Positions 25,629 through 30,357 of a DNA stretch of 30,357 nt are shown one piece after another. The stretch comes from an uncultured Lachnospiraceae bacterium (GTDB lineage: Bacteria > Bacillota > Clostridia > Lachnospirales > Lachnospiraceae). The translations under genes were made by a program, and so were the position numbers. The notes beneath the pieces are model-generated. The model made no database searches. It was not told where the DNA came from and worked only from the letters and a program-made list of their open reading frames with translations. Positions within the stretch are counted from its first letter, which is position 1. Every line of letters begins with the position of its first letter. The stretch covers positions 1 through 30,357 of the forward strand of contig UQAW01000046.1 of NCBI GenBank assembly GCA_900539175.1, given 5' to 3'.

Positions 25629-26993
25629 TTATACAACTCTCCTAACTGCAAGAATCGGCTTATACTGGGCATTAGAAGTGGTCTTAATCCCTCCCTGTGG
25701 ATATGGTGCACTATTAGATGCATGTACGATACTTCCACCACCCATATAAATAGCTACATGACCGCTATAACAGATAATATCTCCTGGCTGTGCTTCCGCA
25801 TAAGATACAGAGCGTCCAACACCTTGCAACGCACCTGACGTTCTTGGAAGACTATATCCAAAATGAGCGTACACTTGCTGCACAAATCCAGAACAGTCAA
25901 TTCCATTTGTTAAACTATTTCCACCATATACATATGGATTACCAATAAAATTACATGCATAATCTACAATAGCCTGCCCGCTGGCACTTCCGCCAGATGA
26001 AGGTTTACTCGGCTTAGATGTATTATCACTTGGCTTAGATGTATCCCCACTTGGCTTTGAAACACTTTCACTTGGTTTCGATGTAGCTCCGCTTGATCCC
26101 CCTGTCGTCTGACTAGCAGTGCTCCCAGTACTTCCGTTATTACTTGGCTTTCTATTACTTGCTTGTTGAGCTGCCTGTCTTTCCGCTTCCGCCTGTCTTT
26201 CTGCTTCCGCCTGACGCTGTGCTGCTGCCTCTGCTTCCCGACGCCTTGCCTCTTCTTCCTGTCTCCGCTGTTCCTCAACTAACTCCTGAATTTTGGCATT
26301 TTGCTGACGAATCAATTCCTGATACTGCGATGCTACTTGCTCTGCAGCCGCAATCTGATTTTCATAATCTGCGCAGGTGGCTTTCTTCTCTTCCAGAATA
26401 CCTTCCAGACTTCTCTGCTCCTCTTCCTGCTCCAATTTCATACCTTCTAATTCAGATTTATCTGATTCGAGTTGATTTCCCAAATCTGTAACTTGTTGTA
26501 CGATTGTTATGTATTCATCAAGAGCTTTCTTATCATAGTCGTACAACTCCTGTGTACGGCTAACACTTTCCAATAAATCGCTGATATTTCCATCTGACAA
26601 AAGTACTGTTGCCCAAGAAATATTTCCACCATTCTCATACAGATACTGAATCCTCTTCTTCATAGCATCGTACTGCTCATCACGCTCTCCCTCTGCCGCT
26701 GCAAGCTGTACTTTTGTTTCTTCAATCTCAACCGTCTTCACCTCTATCTCTTCTTTCAATACATTAATAGAAGTGATAGTCTGCACCAATTTCGCATCAA
26801 GACTGTCAATTTCACCCATCAACTGATTTTTCTGATCTTCCAAATTATTAATCTTGTTCTTGGTTGCTTCTAATTGACTGCTTGTCTGTGCTTTCTGCTT
26901 TTTCACATCATCAATGGCATCTGCGTTTACCACCATAACCTGACCGCACCCAAGTATAACAGCCAGACTCATTGCCAATATTCTTTTTTTCAT
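25629..26993 (-). CDS. PcsB-like secreted NlpC/P60 peptidoglycan hydrolase
   Basis: About 454 residues: signal peptide (ending VVNADA), a long coiled coil (about 30-270) of the PcsB/CwlO type with the YENGGNISWATVLLSDGNISDLLE break, an AEAERQAEAERQ repeat, a low-complexity Ser/Thr/Lys/Pro linker with repeated SKPS units, and a C-terminal NlpC/P60 domain. The catalytic cysteine is Cys367 (NGIDCSGF), with His412 (SGHVAIY) and His424 (VHASN). It cuts peptidoglycan stem peptides; in relatives the coiled coil is engaged by FtsEX for activation. The ATG at 26993 (MKKRIL) is preferred because AGGGG sits 12 nt upstream; for the ATG at 27005 the same site would be directly adjacent. Confidence 0.93.
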   Translation of the reverse strand: MKKRILAMSLAVILGCGQVMVVNADAIDDVKKQKAQTSSQLEATKNKINNLEDQKNQLMGEIDSLDAKLVQTITSINVLKEEIEVKTVEIEETKVQLAAAEGERDEQYDAMKKRIQYLYENGGNISWATVLLSDGNISDLLESVSRTQELYDYDKKALDEYITIVQQVTDLGNQLESDKSELEGMKLEQEEEQRSLEGILEEKKATCADYENQIAAAEQVASQYQELIRQQNAKIQELVEEQRRQEEEARRREAEAAAQRQAEAERQAEAERQAAQQASNRKPSNNGSTGSTASQTTGGSSGATSKPSESVSKPSGDTSKPSDNTSKPSKPSSGGSASGQAIVDYACNFIGNPYVYGGNSLTNGIDCSGFVQQVYAHFGYSLPRTSGALQGVGRSVSYAEAQPGDIICYSGHVAIYMGGGSIVHASNSAPYPQGGIKTTSNAQYKPILAVRRVV

Positions 26994-27067
26994 TTTATCA
27001 ATCATCCCCTAAAATAAATTCCTAATCTCTTTGTAATATTTACGAAATAATTCTTCAATCCTTTTTC

Positions 27068-27151
27068 ATGTTAACATAAACTGGATTAATATGCAAGCCA
27101 TTTATAACGATTAAACTGTAAATTATTTATGAATATTTACAAATTTGTAAA
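27068..27151 (-). promoter_or_regulatory. Candidate promoter and upstream palindrome for the NlpC/P60 gene
   Basis: On the minus strand TTGCAT (27091-27096), 17 bp, TAACAT (27068-27073). The perfect 16-bp palindrome TTTACAAATTTGTAAA (27136-27151) lies upstream and contains TGTAAA half-sites. WalR boxes use tandem TGTWAH, which is not clearly present, so the regulator is unassigned. Confidence 0.45.
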
Positions 27152-27202
27152 CTTATAGGACAATCTGCGACATTATTAACATTTTCCAGACTGCTTTTTC
27201 AC

Positions 27203-27241
27203 AAAAAGAGAGCGCATCAGCCCAAAAGCTTCATGCACTCT
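27203..27241 (-). terminator. Terminator after the zinc-ribbon membrane protein gene
   Basis: On the minus strand AGAGTGCAT / ATGCGCTCT (9 bp, one G-U) is extended inside by AAGC/GCT and followed by CTTTTT. It begins about 60 nt past the stop codon. Confidence 0.82.
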
Positions 27242-27299
27242 TCCCTTAATCTATCAACAAACGCAATTTTCTGAATCAGCCAGACGCATTGTCAATACT

Positions 27300-28235
27300 T
27301 TATTTTTCTTTTTTCATAGTAAAACTACCTGTGCTTGCCCGAAAGGTATTCATGATTTCTCTGAAACTACATACGATGGTGAGTACGTATCCGATAGCCA
27401 GATCTCCGTAATAATTTGCCGTCAAATCCGACTCAGAAATAATCTCACCCAATCCTCTGTACACATCAAAAAACCCTGCACCATACTCTTTCAAAACATC
27501 ATAGGCTTCCCACGTCCAGGCAATCCTGTTAGCAAAATAAATCATAACAAACATCACGATTACAGAACCGATCACACCCTTTTTATCCAGGTGTTTTCCA
27601 AACATCTCATAGCCCTTCATCGCGCAGATGCCTGTAACGGCTCCTGCAATTCCGGCAATATACCCTAACTTATAGATTAAGATCCAGACTACACATCCAA
27701 TCAGCGAACCAAGCAGTGCACCGATCAGTCCCGGAATCAGATTACTTTTCTGCGCCTGTATGTTCTGCTGATTTTCCTTTAGATCCGCATGAATCTCGTT
27801 TGTACAGTTTCCGCACAAGTAATGATGCCTGCCGTTAATCTCGTAACAATCCAGATGTTCTATGGTACTTCCGCAATTTTCGCAGCCGGAAACATAATTG
27901 TAACTCATTAGATAGTGAATCACCGGATCCATCAATTCATTCACAACTGTCGGAATCTTTTTCGCAAGATTCGGAATTTTTATTGTCAGAACCACACAGT
28001 ATGCATAAGTCTGCACATCCAGAATCTGCTTTACACGCTCCTTCTGCTGCTGCAAATATGTATTCAATTGTTGATTACCGGCATCATTGGGAGAATATGC
28101 ATTAACTGTGAATATATATCGTCCTGCACAGGCATTCAATGTTATATAGAATCCCTTATAATTGCCGGACAGATGATCTTTAAAATCCTGCAGGCATCCT
28201 CCAAGTACTTGTGAACGTAATTTCTCCTTTAACAT
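27300..28235 (-). CDS. Zinc-ribbon membrane protein of unknown function
   Basis: A 311-residue protein. A soluble N-terminal part (1-115) with alternating hydrophobic strands precedes a Cys4 zinc-ribbon-like motif, Cys118-x2-Cys121 and Cys141-x2-Cys144. Three or four transmembrane helices follow (about 164-190, 190-205, 222-240 and 285-300). I do not recognise the family. GAGGGG lies about 9 nt before the ATG. It begins 47 nt after the BMP-type lipoprotein gene and shares its terminator, so the two form an operon. A role in membrane sensing or transport with the lipoprotein is only a guess. Confidence 0.8.
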   Translation of the reverse strand: MLKEKLRSQVLGGCLQDFKDHLSGNYKGFYITLNACAGRYIFTVNAYSPNDAGNQQLNTYLQQQKERVKQILDVQTYAYCVVLTIKIPNLAKKIPTVVNELMDPVIHYLMSYNYVSGCENCGSTIEHLDCYEINGRHHYLCGNCTNEIHADLKENQQNIQAQKSNLIPGLIGALLGSLIGCVVWILIYKLGYIAGIAGAVTGICAMKGYEMFGKHLDKKGVIGSVIVMFVMIYFANRIAWTWEAYDVLKEYGAGFFDVYRGLGEIISESDLTANYYGDLAIGYVLTIVCSFREIMNTFRASTGSFTMKKEK

Positions 28236-28282
28236 AATCCTTACCCCTCTTTTGTATTTTTGATTCTATAAATGTATCTCTC

Positions 28283-29365
28283 TTAGTTTTCCATCATTAC
28301 CGTTACATTTCTAATCTTATTTCCTGCTAAATCTTTGGTCACATTTTTCTCTGCAACAACAAGTTCCCCGGATTTTATCTTATTACAGATCATGGTATAC
28401 TGATCCAGGGTAAATGTCTGAAATGATGACCGCGTCATATCAAGTCCGACACTGGTACTTTCTATGCCCACAGTTTCTTTCTCTCCGCCAGCGTATTCGC
28501 CGTCCTCAATACTTTTCAGCATCTGATAAACCACATCTTCATAAGCATTCTCCACATATGTCAACACACTCCCGGAAAATGCTTCCAGACGGCTTTCTGC
28601 ACTGATTACCAGTTTTCCCTTCTCATCCGCCGCTTTTCCGATGGCGTTTAAGATTGAATTATCACACCCGAAAATCACCTGACAGCCGCTGTCATACCAC
28701 GCTTCCACTTCCTTCGTCACAGCCGGAGAAATAGCGGTTGTACCAAGATATCGATACCGAATCGTCACCTGATCTGGATTCAATCCTTTTTCTGATGCTG
28801 CAGCATTGGCACCCTGAACAAATCCGGAACCATAGCGGATTGCGGCATCATCCTCCGTCCCTCCCAGAAAGCCCAGATTCGTATACCCTTCCCAAACTGC
28901 TGCATAACCGGCCAGAAAACCGGCTTGTTCCCTGGAAAACAGCACAGCATGAGCATTCCCCCGTAATTTTTCCCGGTCACTGTCTTTGGCGTGAGGCACT
29001 CCGTCCAGAAGCAGAAATTTCACACTCAGATCTTCTTTCTGCATATCATATACTGCCGTCTCGAAAACCTTCCCCGGACAAATAATGACCTCCGCACCAC
29101 CTTCCAACGCCTGATTGATTGCCTCCTCATAGCCTCTGGTGCTTCTCTCCCCCGGCTCATAATAGCCGCTGGTTTTGTCAAATTCTTTTGAAAATTTTTC
29201 AACCCCCTCCCACGCAGATTGATTCACTGACTGATCCTGTATTGTCCCACCATCTGTAATCAGCGCAATCTCTGTTTTATCCTTCTGTCCGCAGCCCGCC
29301 AGCAGCAACACCCCTGCAGCCGCTATAAACATATATCTTTTTCTTCTATTATTATATTTTCTCAT
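28283..29365 (-). CDS. BMP (PnrA-like) family substrate-binding lipoprotein
   Basis: About 360 residues. A lipoprotein signal peptide with lipobox LLAGC is followed by a periplasmic-binding-protein fold of the Bmp/Med/PnrA family: IALITDGGTIQDQSVNQSAWEGV at the N-terminus, VIICPGKVFETAVYD, FLLLDGV, REQAGFLAGYAA, LGFLGG, QVIFGCDNSILNAIGKAADE. Characterised relatives bind nucleosides for an ABC transporter. No ABC permease or ATPase is encoded nearby; the only partner is the zinc-ribbon membrane protein. The ATG at 29365 has AAGGGG 6 nt upstream; the TTG at 29371 is less likely. Confidence 0.92.
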   Translation of the reverse strand: MRKYNNRRKRYMFIAAAGVLLLAGCGQKDKTEIALITDGGTIQDQSVNQSAWEGVEKFSKEFDKTSGYYEPGERSTRGYEEAINQALEGGAEVIICPGKVFETAVYDMQKEDLSVKFLLLDGVPHAKDSDREKLRGNAHAVLFSREQAGFLAGYAAVWEGYTNLGFLGGTEDDAAIRYGSGFVQGANAAASEKGLNPDQVTIRYRYLGTTAISPAVTKEVEAWYDSGCQVIFGCDNSILNAIGKAADEKGKLVISAESRLEAFSGSVLTYVENAYEDVVYQMLKSIEDGEYAGGEKETVGIESTSVGLDMTRSSFQTFTLDQYTMICNKIKSGELVVAEKNVTKDLAGNKIRNVTVMMEN

Positions 29366-29441
29366 TGGCAACCCCTTAAAATAATCGTAACTGCTTATAA
29401 CTCTCCCAAATACTGCCTTCCTTATTGTGCAGTACTATCCT

Positions 29442-29460
29442 CTCTTATAGATTATAAGAG
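29442..29460. promoter_or_regulatory. 8-3-8 palindrome over the probable BMP gene -10 box
   Basis: CTCTTATAGATTATAAGAG is a perfect 8-bp inverted repeat with a 3-bp spacer. On the minus strand it contains TATAAT, with a poor -35 (TTTCTT) 17 bp upstream. It is a candidate repressor operator for the lipoprotein/zinc-ribbon operon. Confidence 0.5.
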
Positions 29461-29522
29461 TTCTGCAATCAGAAAGAAAGTGTATAATTGTTACATTTTT
29501 GTTGCATTTATTGTAACATATT

Positions 29523-29656
29523 ATGATACCAGGGTCAAAAGGTTATGCGTTTCATGCTTGCATGAGAAAGTAACCCGAACAGGGCGGATTTTGAATATTT
29601 TTAGGATTGCAAAGCAATCCATGTATCATAGTTGGCAAAAAGTATTTTAACCTCAT
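29523..29656. repeat. Dispersed palindromic repeat, copy 2 (about 134 bp)
   Basis: A second, shorter copy of the 20451-20647 repeat, in the opposite orientation. It shares ATGATAC..GGGTCAAAA..GTTATGC and TTTCATGCTTGCATGA at the left, and TTTAGGATTGC...GCAATCC.TGTATCATA at the right. About 60 bp present in copy 1 between these blocks is missing or replaced. It sits between the BMP gene promoter and the fhs promoter, and it encodes nothing. Confidence 0.75.
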
Positions 29657-29660
29657 GTTA

Positions 29661-29683
29661 TCTGCAGATTGCTGCAGACTTTT
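29661..29683 (+). terminator. Orphan terminator-like hairpin after repeat copy 2
   Basis: TCTGCAG-ATTG-CTGCAGA followed by CTTTTTG. No plus-strand gene precedes it within 9 kb; it may insulate the fhs promoter or end a transcript from the repeat. Confidence 0.4.
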
Positions 29684-29778
29684 TGTTTTTCCAATTCCAA
29701 AAGCATTATGTTTTCAACAATTTTTTCTAAATTTCATTGTTAAATCTATCTAAATTTTGTTAGTTTTTGCTTTTCCCA

Positions 29779-29807
29779 TTGATTCATTCTGTGATTTGTG
29801 CTAAGAT
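29779..29807 (+). promoter_or_regulatory. fhs promoter
   Basis: TTGATT (29779-29784), 17 bp, TAAGAT (29802-29807). Transcription would begin near 29814, just before the ZTP aptamer. Confidence 0.7.
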
Positions 29808-29824
29808 AAAGCCATCAATTGAAA

Positions 29825-29934
29825 AAGAATTCTGTTTACTGACGGATTTGTGGAAAAACCACAGGGGAAGCAGGATTTGCAATCGCCGACCGTCTGGGCA
29901 ATGTTTGTAACGTTTACAAATGTTGTCCTTTTTT
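29825..29934 (+). ncRNA. ZTP (pfl) riboswitch with overlapping terminator
   Basis: Aptamer landmarks in order are ACTGACGGA, a P2 hairpin TGTGG/CCACA (29849-29863), the conserved GGGGAAGC (29864-29871), and the P3 segment GCCGACCGTCTGGGCA. GACGG (29841-29845) is perfectly complementary to CCGTC (29890-29894), which gives the expected pseudoknot with changed but compensating bases. A 15-bp terminator stem (29896-29910 with 29914-29928, several G-U pairs) followed by six T starts within the conserved GGGCA. Ligand binding should therefore block termination. ZTP/ZMP signals a shortage of 10-formyl-tetrahydrofolate, and fhs downstream makes that cofactor. Confidence 0.92.
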
Positions 29935-29947
29935 CGTTCATATATGG

Positions 29948-30133
29948 TGATGTCCGCCCTAGTGTGCTGTCTCGTCACTTTCAGCAAAATGACGCAGAAT
30001 GGATTTTCAGCCTGCAAGGCGGAGGAATGAGGCGTAGCGGTGGCTACGTCGATTGACGACAACGTAGCAGATGGAAATTCAGGCAAGTCATTTGGCTGAA
30101 AGTGAACGAGACAGTACACTGGCAGACATGTCA
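29948..30133. repeat. Inverted-repeat element inserted in the fhs leader (about 186 bp)
   Basis: The outer arms pair over about 45-50 bases. Left TGATGTC.GCC..AGTGT.CTGTCTCGT.CACTTTCAGC (29948-29985) is nearly the complement of 30091-30133. Pairing continues weakly inward. The core (about 30010-30070) is not palindromic and has no gene. Any transcript would fold into one long hairpin. The ends resemble the short hairpin at 20-55, so this is probably a mobile, MITE-like family. Confidence 0.7.
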
Positions 30134-30148
30134 GTTTATTACAAAAAT

Positions 30149-30180
30149 AAAAGCTGTGTGTTTCCGCTCACCGCTTTTTT
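30149..30180 (+). terminator. Second terminator-like hairpin in the fhs leader
   Basis: AAAAGC-T-GTG / CAC-C-GCTTTT is followed by a T-run (30175-30180), about 70 nt before fhs. Its loop segment TTTCCGC (30161-30167) is perfectly complementary to GCGGAAA (30221-30227) just before the fhs ribosome site, allowing an alternative fold. Confidence 0.55.
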
Positions 30181-30190
30181 AAAGACGGGG

Positions 30191-30213
30191 TCCGCCTGTA
30201 AAACAGAATTCTT
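30191..30213. repeat. Inverted copy of the ZTP aptamer 5' strand
   Basis: The reverse complement of these 23 bases matches 29825-29846 (start of the aptamer, AAGAATTCTGTTT..AC.G.CGGA) at about 20 positions with one gap. It thus brackets the leader with a long-range inverted repeat. Confidence 0.65.
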
Positions 30214-30248
30214 CCACTACGCGGAAATAGTGAAAGGAGATTTTTAAA

Positions 30249-30357
30249 ATGGGGTACAAATCAGACATTGAGATCGCTCAGGAATGTGAAATGCAGCCAA
30301 TCACCGAGATCGCTGCAAAAGCAGGTATTGATGACAAATATCTGGAACAGTACGGAA
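30249..30357 (+). CDS. fhs: Formate-tetrahydrofolate ligase, N-terminal part (cut by window end)
   Basis: Thirty-six codons are visible, starting MGYKSDIEIAQECEMQPITEI and continuing AAKAGIDDKYLEQYG. The KSDIEIAQ...PITEIA.KAGI....LEQYG pattern is the conserved N-terminus of formyltetrahydrofolate synthetase, which makes 10-formyl-THF from formate, THF and ATP in the cytosol. AAAGGAG lies about 9 nt before the ATG. The riboswitch upstream independently supports the call, since ZTP riboswitches commonly control fhs and purine/folate genes. The rest of the roughly 550-residue enzyme is outside the window. Confidence 0.95.
   Translation, partial: MGYKSDIEIAQECEMQPITEIAAKAGIDDKYLEQYG

Noticed and set aside
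26008..26100. Short tandem repeats read as a possible CRISPR-like array
   Set aside because: They are in-frame SKPS codon repeats of the NlpC/P60 linker and not spaced like an array.
29784..30119. A 111-codon minus-strand open frame and an overlapping plus-strand frame at 29850-30056
   Set aside because: Both run through the ZTP riboswitch, its terminator and the inverted-repeat element; neither has a ribosome site or recognisable protein.

Overview
The window looks like chromosomal DNA of an anaerobic gut-type Firmicute, most likely a Lachnospiraceae (Clostridia). The reasons are strong AGGAGG-type ribosome sites, TTGACA/TATAAT promoters, rubrerythrin, formate-tetrahydrofolate ligase behind a ZTP riboswitch, DUF4250/DUF4474/DUF4825 proteins, and SLH-anchored secreted proteins. 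A species cannot be assigned from the sequence alone. No tRNA, rRNA, CRISPR array, phage gene or transposase was found.

Layout. 1-5.6 kb, all on the minus strand: a SAM methyltransferase, then clpB with a CIRCE operator over its promoter and a 57-codon DUF4250 gene coupled to its end, then a stand-alone AAA/DUF4143 ATPase. 5.6-13.4 kb, minus strand: a tightly packed polyamine operon speA-speE-CASDH-nspC-aguA-aguB, followed by a 5'-truncated DUF4825-like remnant. The operon takes arginine through agmatine and N-carbamoylputrescine to putrescine, then through carboxyspermidine to spermidine. A perfect-consensus promoter and a roughly 240-nt leader precede speA, and the leader ends in an intrinsic terminator just before the speA ribosome site. 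13.5-16.1 kb, minus strand: a DUF4474 membrane protein coupled to a metallophosphoesterase, and rubrerythrin. 16.1-20.4 kb, plus strand: a MATE transporter with its own terminator-containing leader, then an iron alcohol dehydrogenase and an aldehyde dehydrogenase.

20.4-29.4 kb, minus strand: cell-surface genes. They are a 1139-residue ricin-like/beta-propeller/SLH protein, a small Cys-containing SLH protein, a PcsB-like NlpC/P60 hydrolase, a zinc-ribbon membrane protein and a BMP-family lipoprotein. 29.5-30.36 kb, plus strand: an unusually elaborate leader for fhs. It contains a ZTP riboswitch with overlapping terminator, a roughly 186-bp inverted-repeat element, a second terminator-like hairpin, and an inverted copy of the aptamer 5' strand; the fhs start is cut by the window end.

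The most interesting material is non-coding. There are three separate promoter-terminator leaders (speA, MATE, fhs), of which only the fhs one belongs to a class I recognise. There are also two families of dispersed palindromic repeats: one at 20451-20647 and 29523-29656, the other at 29948-30133 with a miniature relative at 20-55. All identifications come from reading the sequence; no database search was run.
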